DNA from: Triticum aestivum
Lineage: Eukaryota; Streptophyta; Magnoliopsida; Poales; Poaceae
NCBI RefSeq assembly: GCF_018294505.1
Contig: NC_057800.1
Location: forward strand, 472,428,582-472,492,581
Direction of reading: 5' to 3'
DNA: 64,000 nt
In this document: positions 35,562 through 46,455 of the stretch, piece after piece
Position numbering within the stretch: the first letter of the stretch is position 1
How the letters are laid out: every line of letters starts with the position of its first letter
The notes under the pieces: generated by a model
What the model saw: the letters and a program-made list of their open reading frames with translations, nothing else
Databases searched by the model: none
Told to the model about the DNA's origin: nothing
Position numbers and translations under genes: made by a program

Positions 35562-36970
35562 TCAAACATCAATGAGGTAGTATGACCCGTTGTGCAGATT
35601 CTTGCTGACCACAAAAGGTCCTTCCCAAGGTGGGGATAATTTGTGCATATCAGTCTGATCCTGGATGAGCCGGAGCACCAGATCGCCTTCTTGAAAAGTT
35701 CTGGTCTTAACCTGGCGGCTGTGATAACGTCGGAGATCTTGTTGGTAAATCGCCGAACATGCTGCTGCAAGATCACGCTCCTCATCTAACAGGTCCAAAG
35801 AATCCTGACGTGCCTTCTCATTATCAGCTTCAACATAAGCCGTCACACAGGGCGAGTCGTGACGGATGTCACTAGGAAGAACCGCCTCCGCTCCATAAAC
35901 CATGAAGAAAGGTGTGTAACCCATAGATCTGTTAGGTGTGGTGTTGATGCTCCATAACACAGAAGATAATTCCTCCACCCAACAACCCGGTGTCCGCTTC
36001 AAAGGAACCATAAGTCGGGGTTTAATACCTCGCAAAATTTCTTGATTAGCCCTCTCCGCTTGTCCATTGGATTGGGGTGAGCCACCGATGCTATATCAAG
36101 CCGGATGTGCTCACGTTGGCAAAATTCCTCCATCTCTCCCTTTGACAGATTAGCACCATTATCCGTTATAATACTTTGTGGAAAGCCAAACCGGAATATC
36201 ACCTTTTTGATGAACTGAACCGCCGTGGCCGCATCACACTTACTGACTGGCTCTGCTTCCACCCATTTGGTGAACTTGTCCACTGCCACTAATAAGTGGG
36301 TCTTTTTATCCATGGAGCGCTTAAAGGGTCCAACCATATCAAGCCCCCAAGTAGCAGACGGCCATGTTATTGGAATCATCCTCAACTCCTGAGCCGGAAT
36401 ATGAGTACGACATGCAAATTTTTGACAACCGTCACATCGTTTGACTAAATCCTCAACATCAGCATGAGCTGTTAACCAATAGAAACCGTGGCGAAAAACT
36501 TTAGCCACAAAGGACTTTGAACTGGCGTGGTGACCACAATCCCCTTCATGGATTTCTCGCAAAATCTCACAACCCTCTTGAGAAGAAACACAACGCTGAA
36601 TTTCCCCTGAGACGCTGTAACGATGTAATTCTCCGTTGAGTATAGTCATTGATTTGGAACGCCGGATTATCTGCCGGGCCGAGGTTTCATCTTCTGGTAA
36701 CTCGCCCCGGTTCATGTAAGCCAGGTATGGGATTCTCCAATCCGGTATGACATGCAAAGCTGCCACCAATTGAGCCTGCGGGTCAGGAATAGCCAACTCC
36801 TCCTCTATTGGTACCTTGACCGACGGATTATGCAGCACGTCAAGAAAGACATTTGGTGGGACCGGTTTACGCTGAGAACCAAGGCGGCTTAAAGCGTTCA
36901 CCGCTTCATTCTTTCGCCGGTCTATATGGTCCACCTGATAACCCTTGAAGTGACCAGCCACTATGTCCAC
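35562..36970 (-). pseudogene. pol: Integrase of element C
   Basis: The frame from 36970 carries the HHCC zinc finger (GDCGHHASS ... CDGCQKFAC), WGLDMVGPF and SIITDNGANL, the first two acidic residues of DDE. A one-base change near 36078 shifts the frame; the second part (36035-35562) carries on with GYTPFFMVYGAEAVLP and the C-terminal WEGPFVVSKN box. The Glu of DDE falls at the shift and can be read in the second frame. Another frameshift near 36970 separates it from RNase H. It joins element DNA to the chromosome; this copy is broken. Confidence 0.85.
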
Positions 36971-37509
36971 CTCTCATGATATGCAGCCATGAGTGGGTCT
37001 TTAGAATCCCAAGTGCCAGACACTTGTTGGGCCACCAGATCTGAATCCCCAAAGCACTTAAACTGGCTTAAGTTCATCTCCTTAGCCATCCGAAGACCAT
37101 GGAGTAAGGCCTCATATTCAGCTGCATTGTTAGTACAAGGGAACATTAAACGGAGGACATAACAAAACTTGTCACCTCATGGGGAAGTTAGTATGACTCC
37201 AGCCCCCGAGCCCTCCAACTGCCTGGATCCATCAAAGTGAATAGTCCAATACGTGTTATCTGGCTTTTCCTCTGGTGCCTGCAATTCTGTCCAATCATTG
37301 ATGAAGTCCACGAGTGCTTGGGATTTAATTGTTGTGCGAGGTATATATTTGAGCCCGTGAGGTCCAAGCTCAATAGCCCACTTGGCAATCCGGCCAGTTG
37401 CTTCTCTATTTTGAATGATATCTCCCAGAGGGGCTGAACTGACCACTGTGATAGGATGACCCTGAAAATAATGTTTAAGCTTCTGGCTTGCCATAAACAC
37501 TCCATACAC
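36961..37509 (-). pseudogene. pol: Archaeal-type RNase H of element C
   Basis: HFDGSRQLEGSGAGVIL (first catalytic Asp), NNAAEYEALLHGL and FGDSDLVAQQVSG identify the second RNase H of the Tat lineage. In-frame stops are at 37177 (TGA) and 36961. It is in frame with RT upstream, and the shift to the integrase frame lies at its end. Confidence 0.82.
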
Positions 37510-38682
37510 TAGCTTCTGCCAATGTGGATACCTTTGCTTTCACTCAATGAGCACTTCACTAATATTATAAACCGGCCGTTGAACCGGATATTCCTTGCCA
37601 GCTTCCTTGCGTTCCACCACAATAGCCACGCTAATAGCTCGGGCATTAGCAGCCACATATAGCAACAACGGCTCTTTATCGATCAGGGCTGCAAGCACAG
37701 GCGGTTCAGCTAACTGCCTCTTCATATCCTCAAATGCTTTATCCGCCGCCTCGCTCCAGACAAAATCATCTATTTTCTTGAGCATCTGATATAAAGGGAT
37801 AGCCTTCTCCCCAAGACGACTGATAAACCGGCTCAAAGCTGCAATCCGGCCGGCCAAACGTTGAACGTCATTGATACACGCTGGTTTTAGCCAAAGATGT
37901 AATTGCTTAATTTTTTCTGGATTAGCCTCAATGCCTCTATTTGACACCAGAAAACCCAAGAGTTTGCCTGCCGAAACACCAAAGACACACTTTTCCGGAT
38001 TGAGCATCATCTTGTAAACCCGGAGGTTGTCAAAGGTTTCTCTCAAATCATCTATCAATGTTTCCTCCTTCCTGGACTTTATCACAATATCATCCACATA
38101 CGCATGAACATTACGCCCAATCTGCTTATGAAGACAATTCTGAACACAGCGTTGATAAGTCGCCTGGGCACTTTTGTGCCCAAAGGGCATGGAGACATAG
38201 CAGAAGGCTCCAAAGGGATTTATGAAAGATGTCCTCTCCTGGTCCTTAACTGCCATTTTGATCTGATGATAATCGGAATAAGCGTCCAGAAAACACAAAC
38301 GGTCACAACCCGCCGTAGCATTAATAATCTGATCAATGCGAGGGAGGGCAAAGGGGTCTGCAGGGCAAGCCTTGTTCAAATTTGTGTAATCTACACACAT
38401 ATGCCAAGTGCCGTTTTTCTTAAGAACAAGCACCGGATTAGCCAACCACTCCGGGTGAAAGACTTCCACGATAAACCCTGCGGCCAACAACCGAGCTACC
38501 TCCTCACCAATAGCCTTGCGCCTTTCTTCATTGAAGCGGCAGAGAAACTGTCGGACCGGTTTAAACTTAGGATCAATGTTAAGTGTGTGCTCAGTGAGTT
38601 CCCTCGGTACACCTGGCATGTCAGAAGGTTTCCATGCAAAGATATCCCGGTTCTCACGGATGAACTTGATGAGCGCGCTTTC
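37510..38682 (-). pseudogene. pol: Reverse transcriptase and RNase H of element C
   Basis: From MPGVPR (38619) all RT blocks are present: LKKNGTWHMCVDYTNLN, FLDAYSDYHQI, MPFGHKS and AYVDDIVIK with both Asp of the active site intact. The RNase H / connection part follows to 37540, where TGA stops the frame; the same frame goes on into 37509. The upstream stop (38683, TAG) separates it from protease. This is a better RT than that of A, because the catalytic box is not mutated. Confidence 0.88.
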
Positions 38683-39459
38683 CTATTTGGGATTCAGGTT
38701 AACACTGATGCTGTACTGCTTGGATGAATCGCCAGGAACAAAATCAACCATTTTAGTATCTGTGGCCGATTTAAACTTCAACGCCGGATCATGTTCCATA
38801 GTTGGCTTTTTCAAAGAGGTCATATCCGCTGGATCAACTTGGTCTTTATAAAACTTCAGCTCCTCCGTGGCACAAACCGACTCAGCATAAGCCGCATCAC
38901 CTTCCTCACATTCCAAAGCAATCTTCCTGCTCCCGTGTACTGTGATGGTCCCCTTATGACCTGGCATTTTAAGCTGTAGATAAACATAACACGGCCTCGC
39001 CATGAACTTAGCATAAGCTGGTCGCCCAAATAAAGCATGATACGGACTTTTGATTTTGACCACCTCAATAGTCAATGTTTCTGACCTTGAATCATAGTCA
39101 TCTCCAAAAGCCACCTCCAAGGCTATCTTGCCCACTGGATATGTAGACTTGCCAGGCACCACACCGTGGAAAACAATGTTTGACGGTTTAAGACTCTTAT
39201 ATGTCAACCCCATACGACAGAAGGTATCATAATATAGAATGTTGATACTACTTCCCCCATCCATGAGTACCTTAGTGAATTTATATCCCCCAACTTGAGG
39301 GGCCACCACTAGGGCCAAGTGACCCGGATTGTCAAGCCGGGGTGGGTGATCCTCTCTACTCCACAAAATGGGTTGCTCAGACCAGCGCAAATACTGAGGC
39401 ACCGCCGGTTCAACAGAGTTTACTGCCCTCTTTTGAAGCTTCTGATCACACTTACACAA
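38683..39459 (-). pseudogene. pol: Aspartic protease region of element C
   Basis: MDGGSSINILY is the active-site motif (near 39258-39226), with the Tat-type LQLKMPGHKG block downstream. The frame is the same as that of gag and RT. Stops at about 39495 and at 38683 bound it. Confidence 0.83.
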
Positions 39460-39543
39460 GCTAGTGGTGAAGACATGATATTGCCCACTATTTAGCTACT
39501 TAGGATTGCTCTGATAACCCGACTGTTGCTGCTGCTGGTTCCC

Positions 39544-42000
39544 CTAATGGTTGTAACCTCCTTGGTTGCCATGGTTCCCTTGATTATTGTGTCCGGTTTG
39601 ATTGCCCTGAAATCCTGAACCGGAGCTGCCGCCTCCGTAACCCGGCCCGTGGAAACCACCTCCTGAACCGCCGAGCGGGCCATTATCGTACTGAAACATA
39701 TTGGAATTCTTGAAATCCCGCATGATGTAACAATCCTTCCAAAGATGTGATGCTGGCTTCTCCTTTGATCCATGCTTCGGACATGGTTGATTTAACATGC
39801 GCTCCAAATTGGGGCCTGAACCTCCGCCCCTCTGGGGCTGCTTACCCTTACGACGCTGACCATTCTCCTGAGCACCGGTGTTAGCCACAAAGTCCAGACT
39901 GTTGTCGGCCTTGCGTTTACCATTGTTCCCATGGCCTGCCGGATTATGTTGCTGACCCTTGGTGTTGCCGTTCTTTTTCCCTTTCCCCGGTTTGTCCTCC
40001 TCTGAGTCAGGGTCTTTGGTATTATATGAATCGGCGTACTTAAGCAAAGAGGCCATAAGCATTGACATATCATTCCAGTGACGTTTGAGCCTTCCTAACT
40101 TCTGTTTGAGCGGCAGAAAACGGCAATTGCCCTCCAACGTGAGCACTGCGGTATCTGCATTGATACGATCCGATGAATGCAGAATAGTTGAGACCCGCTT
40201 TACCCAATGGGTCGTGGACTCCCCATCCTCTTGGACACAGGCGACCAGATCCACAATTGACATGGGTTGCTTACAAGTATCTTTGAAGTTTTGGATAAAC
40301 CGGTGCTTCAATTCGGCCCATGATCCCACAGAGTTAGTTGGTAAGCTTTTCAACCAAGTGCGAGTTGTTCCTTCCAACATCATGGTGAAGTATTTAGCAC
40401 ATACTGCTTCATCCACATCTAACATCTCCATTGCCATCTCGTAGCTCTCAACCCATGCCTCTGGTTGCAGATCGGCGATATAATTGGGTACCTTACGAGG
40501 TCCTTTGAAATCCTTTGGTAGTCTCACATTACGCAAAGCGGGGGTAAGACACGGCACCCCTAAGGAACTAAATGCCACACCTGGCTCCACTGAAGTGGTA
40601 GGGTGAACCGGAGTAGGTTGACGGGCTCCGTGCAGAGCTGCTAACTCGGCCTCTCGATGCGCGCGACCATGGTCTACCACATCCTGCGCATTAGCACCTC
40701 CCCCTGCCGGGTTGTGCCCTCGCGGCGGATTATGGTGACGTGCGCTGCTTGATACAGCCGGTTCATCCTCAACGTGCCTGCTATAGCTCCGACTTGGACG
40801 GGGGGTGGAATGAATCCTCTCGCGGCTATGTGAATACGCCTGCTGCTGGTTTAGAGCTGTTTGAAGGAGATCTCTGGCCCGTCGTGCCTCAATTGCAACT
40901 GGTGATTCGCCGTCGGTCGGGAGGGCTGCCAATCGTGAAGCGGCAGCCACAATGTTGTCCAACGGGTTGGAGTAATGCCCGGGAGGTGTTGGAACATACT
41001 GTCGCACAATGTTGTTCTGACGAGGCGGGTCCATCGTGCGCGGCTGAACCGGCGCTCCTATTCCTGGCGCCTCCGTCCGATTTAATATTGGCTGGTTACT
41101 AGTTCCCGCTCTTGGTGTATTGAAGAGATTTTGTGGCTCATAACCCGACGGGAGATGCGATCGGTATCTTCTTCTCATGACTTCTTCGGAAGCGTTCTGA
41201 TCCAGCCTAATCCGGTAGGCCTGAGCTTCCAACTCGGCCCGTTCTGTAGCCATCCTAGCGTTCTCTGCCGCTAGGTCCACTTTAGCCTGAGCTATCTGAT
41301 CTTTCACCTTTGCAATCTCCGCGTTGTGCTGATCCCGGGCTGCTGCATCCACCTCTGCTGCCATCAGTGTTGCCAAAGTGTTGAACAAGTCAGACATGAC
41401 TTGAGCTGGAGGCGGCGCAGAGTTTCCTGCCCCCGCTGGCGTGGCCGTTGTTGAACCGGAGAGTATTGGTGCGGCGGCTGATGAGTGAGGCACTGACTGT
41501 GTACCGGTCATGAAGATGGCGGCCCGGTTTGGCAGATCAAGAGAGTCCGGAATACTACTGCCCTCGGAACCTCCACTAATCCGGCCATCCTGCAACTGAT
41601 AGAGCGATTCAGTCTCTCCAGAAGACTCGTCGTCAGAACAGACAACGGTTTCTCCATTGGATGCTAGTCCGTCCTCGTATTCTGATCCATGGATGACACG
41701 TATGAAAACATGCTTCGCCACAGGCTGAACCAGGGAAGGGCTTGCACGCTGAGCCGTCTCGATGATGTCGGTGCAGGTGTCCGGCTCAGGGGCCGGTTTG
41801 CCAATCTTGCCGATGAAGACGTGAATCCCACCAAAGGGGACCCGGTACCCGTATTCGATTGAATCGGCCTCAGGGCCCCATCCTGCATTGTCGATGTAGA
41901 TCTTGCCGCGATGACTCTTTGTCATCTGGCCCACAGCGTATCCCTTGAGTCCATCAAAGCTGCCCTTTAAGAACTCGAAACCATCGTGCGATAGCCCCAT
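39544..42000 (-). CDS. gag: gag of element C, nearly complete
   Basis: I chose ATG at 42000, which overlaps the primer-binding site; the open frame extends to 42069 but only by running into the LTR. The product is about 818 residues: an N-terminal region of unknown role, a Glu/Ala-rich coiled coil (about residues 200-270), a Pro/Arg-rich stretch, a retrotransposon gag domain (about 490-640, with WVESYEMAMEML and TRTWLKSLP), a basic Gly/Asn-rich tail and a CPKH...H-x4-C zinc-knuckle-like motif. It ends at TAG 39544-39546, one transition from a Gln codon, after which protease follows in frame. It is the longest intact frame of the window. It would form the particle and bind RNA. Confidence 0.82.
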   Translation of the reverse strand: MGLSHDGFEFLKGSFDGLKGYAVGQMTKSHRGKIYIDNAGWGPEADSIEYGYRVPFGGIHVFIGKIGKPAPEPDTCTDIIETAQRASPSLVQPVAKHVFIRVIHGSEYEDGLASNGETVVCSDDESSGETESLYQLQDGRISGGSEGSSIPDSLDLPNRAAIFMTGTQSVPHSSAAAPILSGSTTATPAGAGNSAPPPAQVMSDLFNTLATLMAAEVDAAARDQHNAEIAKVKDQIAQAKVDLAAENARMATERAELEAQAYRIRLDQNASEEVMRRRYRSHLPSGYEPQNLFNTPRAGTSNQPILNRTEAPGIGAPVQPRTMDPPRQNNIVRQYVPTPPGHYSNPLDNIVAAASRLAALPTDGESPVAIEARRARDLLQTALNQQQAYSHSRERIHSTPRPSRSYSRHVEDEPAVSSSARHHNPPRGHNPAGGGANAQDVVDHGRAHREAELAALHGARQPTPVHPTTSVEPGVAFSSLGVPCLTPALRNVRLPKDFKGPRKVPNYIADLQPEAWVESYEMAMEMLDVDEAVCAKYFTMMLEGTTRTWLKSLPTNSVGSWAELKHRFIQNFKDTCKQPMSIVDLVACVQEDGESTTHWVKRVSTILHSSDRINADTAVLTLEGNCRFLPLKQKLGRLKRHWNDMSMLMASLLKYADSYNTKDPDSEEDKPGKGKKNGNTKGQQHNPAGHGNNGKRKADNSLDFVANTGAQENGQRRKGKQPQRGGGSGPNLERMLNQPCPKHGSKEKPASHLWKDCYIMRDFKNSNMFQYDNGPLGGSGGGFHGPGYGGGSSGSGFQGNQTGHNNQGNHGNQGGYNH

Positions 42001-42012
42001 GGTGGGCGCCAA
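41995..42012 (-). promoter_or_regulatory. Primer-binding site of element C
   Basis: TGGCGCCCACCATGGGGC on the minus strand, one or two bases after the LTR. It resembles the usual tRNA-Lys type site, which begins TGGCGCCCAAC. Confidence 0.65.
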
Positions 42013-42013
42013 C

Positions 42014-42528
42014 TGTCGTGGGTTTGTCACGGCAGATGTCCACGTGAAAGGACTTAGTCGTGGAGCCATTGCAACGGGTTAGCTTAAAGGGGTTAAACCG
42101 GACAAGGGGACACGGGGAGTTTATACTAGTTCGGCCCCTTCGATGAAGGTAAAAGCCTATGTCTAGTTGTGATTAGTATTGCTAGGGTTTCGAAGACCAG
42201 GGAGCGAATCCGCTTTGTCTGGCTCTCGAGTTATTGTCTGTCCCTAAACCGATGCCGCATCGTCCCTTTATATACATATGTTGATGCCCGCCAGTTTACA
42301 GAGTCCCGAAGCCGGATCATAAACGTGTCCGGTTCGGTCTCTACAGTTCCTATCTTACAATGCAAGTTACATAATTAGGCCAGTTTACATCTATAGGCCT
42401 TAACTCGCCTCTGGGCCTTGGGCCTTCATAAAGCGCCATCATTCTTATGTCTTCATGGGCTTCTAATCTTCACAAAGCTAATCCGGCTACTCCTGGCCGG
42501 TTTACATCCAATAGTAATATCCCCAACA
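42014..42528 (-). repeat. 5' LTR of element C
   Basis: On the minus strand TGTTGGGGATATTAC to ACAAACCCACGACA; TATATAAAGGG box at about 42264-42274; followed on the plus strand by CCTGC. Confidence 0.92.
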
Positions 42529-43984
42529 CCTGCTAAAGAAAAGAACAAGGCCCTAGTGCCTCAGGCTGAAGAAGAAGATGATGAGTCTCATATTTTGAGA
42601 AAATTGAAGCCCAAGATTCCAGACCACAATGATGCTCATCCAGTCGCTGAGAACATGCACATCAGTAAAGATTCAGGACTGAGATTGTGGAGATAGTCTG
42701 ATCCCTATGCTCTGAGGAGGAGGACTGCAGTTGACTACCGGTTTCATACAAAGGAACATCAAGACTTTTATGAAACTATTTTGCTTGACAAGAAGCCCAT
42801 TGTCTGTGACATGAGATGGGTTGATTGGGAATTCATCCAGGAGAATGAAGATCACTTCCCAGGAGTTTATGACAGCTTCAAAGCATGTGGAGTAGATGAG
42901 TTTGTTGGGCAGAAGCTCACAAAATGGAATGATGAGCTGATCATGCACTTTTACTCCACTGCTCACTTTTACCCAGATGGGAAGATCATTTGGATGTCAG
43001 AAGGTACTAGGTACCAGTCCACAGTTAAAGAATGGGAAAAATTGATAAATGCCCCAGAAGAACATGAAGATGACTTGGATGCGTATGCCAAGAAAAAGAA
43101 GGACCACAACACTATGGCTAACATGTACAAGGAGATCCTAGATAAAGCTTTGGAGACTCACAAGCTTGGATCTGTACATTTCTTGTTGTCTGGTCTGCCT
43201 ACTATCAACTGGATCCTAAGGCACACTCTGCTACCCAAGTCAGGAGATCACAAGATGATCAGAGGGCACTCTATCAACCTGCTACAGCTTTTTGATGTCC
43301 CTCAAAAGTTCAAGGTCATGAGTCTGATTGTAGAGACAATCAAGAGGACTGCTGCTGACCAGAAGAGAAGCTGTGGGTATGCTCCACACATTCAGGAGCT
43401 CATCAACTCCAAGATGGGCACATGAACATATCTGTTGGATAAGGAGTATCTACCCCTGTATCCTGATTTTGAAGATAATACTGTTGTGATGAATGAGGAG
43501 GAACCATCATCAGTTCAAGCACAGGAGAAAAGAGCCAAAGCAAAGGCTGAGAAAGCTGCCAAGATGCCAAGTGTTGAAGAGGCATCTTAGGTTTTCCTGA
43601 AGAGCAAGCAAGATCTAGTCTACACTGAGGATTGAGAAGGGCTTGGCCACCCTGACTCGAAACCAGGAGAGCTTGGAGAGGATCATAGAGACCAAATTTT
43701 ATGATCTTGATCTGAAGGTAACTGAGATTCAAATAGCAGTTGAGCAGCTTCAGGAGGAAGCAGAAGAGAAGAGAGGCAAGGCAACCACAGATGCATTTCA
43801 GCGAGTGCCAAGGAGTCAGAGGTCTGCTGCCGTGCCAGTGACAGATTCTAGAGCTACAACATCAGCACCAGCAGCTACAGCTCCAGTGCCACCTCTAGCA
43901 GCCACTCCACTAGCTCCAACTACATCAAAAGATGCCTTCATCCTTGGAGTTCTCTCTACACCACCTCCCGAAGACCAAGCCTGA
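42529..43984 (+). pseudogene. Element D ORF, central and C-terminal part
   Basis: Continues the 28307 frame after element C. Its core (42781-43425, about 214 residues) has CDMRWVDWEFIQENEDHFPG, LIMHFYSTAHFYPDGK and RYQSTVKEWEKLINAPEE, resembling plant 'putative transposon protein' domains found in retroelements without pol (Transposase_32-like, from memory). Stops are at 42694, 43423 and 43588, with a frame change near 43620. The end (43643-43984) is a coiled coil followed by an Ala/Pro/Thr tail. D has no gag zinc finger, RT or integrase here, so it looks non-autonomous. Confidence 0.55.
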
Positions 43985-44483
43985 GAGACGCGTAGCACTA
44001 TGCATATTTGAACTTTTTGGTAACTTGTTGCCAAAGGGGGAGAAATATGTATAGATCATAGGCTTCGAGAGAGTGTTTTGCGTCTTCGCCTTTGGTTGAA
44101 CTTTTTATTGTGTGAGATACTTTATGTCCTTCTGTGAGATACTTGTGTGATCATGTGATTGATCATTTGCTACCTTAAAGCTTGTTTAGATGATACTATC
44201 TTTTATATCCATATATGATCATTCACTTGCTTGGTGATGAATGCATGCTTTTAATTTCTATCATTTTGAGTGCTCCACCAAGATGTATGTGACATGGAAG
44301 AGTAACCCATGATCCTAATCAATTGTGCATTTGCATTCAAAAGCAAATTTTAAATAATGCACAAATTTAGGGGGAGCTCTTGCTTATCACATACTTCTCA
44401 AAGCAACAATGTTTTTCAATCTTATTATCATCTGTAGAAGCTTTGATCTATATGTTGTCATCAATTACCAAAAAGGGGGAGAT
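43985..44483 (+). other. Element D 3' untranslated region and polypurine tract
   Basis: AT-rich, non-coding. AAAAAGGGGGAGAT directly before the LTR is a clear polypurine tract; a second AAAGGGGGAGA lies at 44033-44043. Confidence 0.7.
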
Positions 44484-46117
44484 TGAAAGTGCAACTATCC
44501 CTAGGTGGTTTTGGTCATTCCTAACAACATATAGCCCATTGAGCTAATGCTATTTCAAGATAAATATTTCAGGAAAGCTCAATGTTTGGCATGCCATGGA
44601 TTAGAAAGTGGACCCCTCAAAATACTAAGAACACATGTTGGCTCAAGCTCAAGACTCTACATTTTACTTTTAGTGATCCAAGATCATATTGAGTCCATAG
44701 GAAAAGCCAATACTATTAAAAGGGGATGAGGTGTTGCTTAATGAGTTACTTGCTCAAAATGCTTAGTGATATGCTCCAAAACCCTCAACTACTTTCTCAT
44801 ATCCACATATGTCCCAAACCAAAAGTCAAACTCGGCCCCACCAAAATTTCCTACCCGGCGCCACCGAGTTCACTTGACATAGCCACTGCCACAAACCCTA
44901 GTCATTTCGGTCTCACCGAGATGGAATTGCAACCTCTCTGTTTCCCTTCGTAACTTTCGGTCTAACCAAGATGAGCGATCAGTCCCACCGAGATTGCAAT
45001 GCAAACTATCTGTTTCCCCTTTGTAACATTTCGGTCTAACCGAGATGAGCGAATCGGTCCCACCGAGTTTTCCTGACCAACTCTCTGTTTGCCTATTACC
45101 AAAATCGGTCCCACCGAGTTTGTGTAATTAGTCTCACCAAGATTACATTATGCCCTAATCCTAATGGAATCGGTCCCACTGAGTTGACATGTCGGTCCCA
45201 TCGAAAATCCTAACGTTCACATTTTGAACTAAATCGGTCTGACCGAGTTTTATATATGATTCGATCCCACCGAGTTCGGTGATTTGTGTGTAACGGTTAG
45301 ATTTTGTGTGGAGGCTATATATACCCCTCCACCCACTCTTCATTCGTGGAGAGAGCCATCAGAACATGCCTACACTTCCAACATATATTTTCTAAGAGAG
45401 AACCACCTACACTTGTGTTGAGGTCAAGATATTCCATTCCAACCACATAAATCTTGATCTCTAGCCTTCCCCAAGCTGCTTTCCACTCAAACCCTATTTC
45501 CACCAAATCCAATCCTATGAGAGAGAGCTGAGCGTTGGGGAGACTATCATTTGAAGCACAAGAGCAAGGAGTTCATCATCAACACACCATCTATTACCTT
45601 TCAGAGAGTGGTGTCTCCTAGATTGGCTAGGTGTCACTTGGGAGCCTTCGTCAAGATTGTGGAGTTGAACCAAGGAGTTTGTACGGGCAAGGAGATCGCC
45701 TACTTCGTGAAGATCTACCCTAGTGAGGCAAGTCCTTCGTGGGCGATGACCATGGTGGGATAGACAAGGTTGCTTCTTCGTGGACCCTTCGTGGTTGGAG
45801 CCCTCCGTGGACTCGCGCAACCGTTACCCTTCGTGGGTTGAAGTCTCCATCAACGTCGATGTACGATAGCACCACCTATCGGAACCACACCAAAAATCTC
45901 CGTGTCTACATTGCGTTTGCTCCCTCCAAACTCCTCCCTTTACCTTCATATGCAATTGTTTTACATTCCGCTGCTATACTCTTAGACTTGCATGGTTGCT
46001 TACTTGGCTAGTGCTAAGTTGCTAAAATCTGCCAAGACTTAATATTGGGAAAAGGCTAGATTTTTATTTTGTCAAGTAGTCTAATCACCCCCCTCTAGAC
46101 ATACTTTCGATCCTACA
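44484..46117 (+). repeat. 3' LTR of element D
   Basis: TGAAAGTGCAACTATCCC to CTTTCGATCCTACA, about 1634 bp. A TATA box (CTATATATACCCC) lies at about 45318-45330. An array of short palindromic words fills 44835-45290. The only LTR of D in the window. Confidence 0.72.
44835..45290 (+). repeat. Array of about 13 TCGGTCYNACCGAG-type words
   Basis: Words such as TCGGTCTCACCGAG, TCGGTCCCACCGAGTT and TCGGTCTGACCGAGTT recur every 25-50 bp just upstream of the TATA box of the D LTR. Related words occur in the D leader (27945-28165). Confidence 0.75.
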
Positions 46118-46204
46118 CACACTCGCCGGTGGTCGTTACTCCTGGCGGGATCTAGACTGGCCCCATAGATCAATACTAGTCTTTTCTGCGCACTTTGTTC
46201 TCAC
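46118..46204. other. Unassigned 87-bp piece
   Basis: Between the D LTR and the Athila-type sequence. I see no coding motif; it may be flanking DNA or a remnant of another element. Confidence 0.4.
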
Positions 46205-46455
46205 TCGTGCGCACCCGGGATGAACTTTCTTTGGCCATGTTATTTTGAGAAGACATAATTGCTTAGTTAGTATGCTTGAAGTATTATTATTTTTATATCA
46301 ATATGAACTTTTGTCTTGAATCTTTCGGATCTGAATATTCATACCACAATTAAGAAGAATTACATTAAAATTATGCCAAGTAGCACTCCACATCAAAAAT
46401 TCTGTTTTTATCATTTACCTACTCGAGGACGAGCGGAATTAAGCTTGGGGATGCT
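46205..46455 (+). mobile_element. E2, 3' end of an Athila-type internal region
   Basis: GGGATGAACTTTCTTTGG onwards matches E1 from about 25775, ending with AAGCTTGGGGATGCT before the LTR. The 5' part is missing. Confidence 0.65.

Larger units (their letters stand above)
28900..42528 (-). mobile_element. Tat-lineage gypsy element C, minus strand
   Basis: LTRs of 515 bp (28900-29414, 42014-42528) with a perfect CCTGC duplication. On the minus strand the order is PBS, gag, protease, RT, RNase H, archaeal-type RNase H, integrase, then a gene in the opposite sense. By eye the LTRs differ at about 27 positions (5%), an age like that of A. The pol part keeps YVDD and the DDE residues but is broken by stops and two frameshifts. 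The insertion splits the ORF of D. I cannot name the family. Confidence 0.92.

Noticed and set aside
46118..46204. Direct proof that D is inserted in E2
   Set aside because: The 87-bp piece does not match the Athila internal sequence in E1, so the junction cannot be shown to be continuous.
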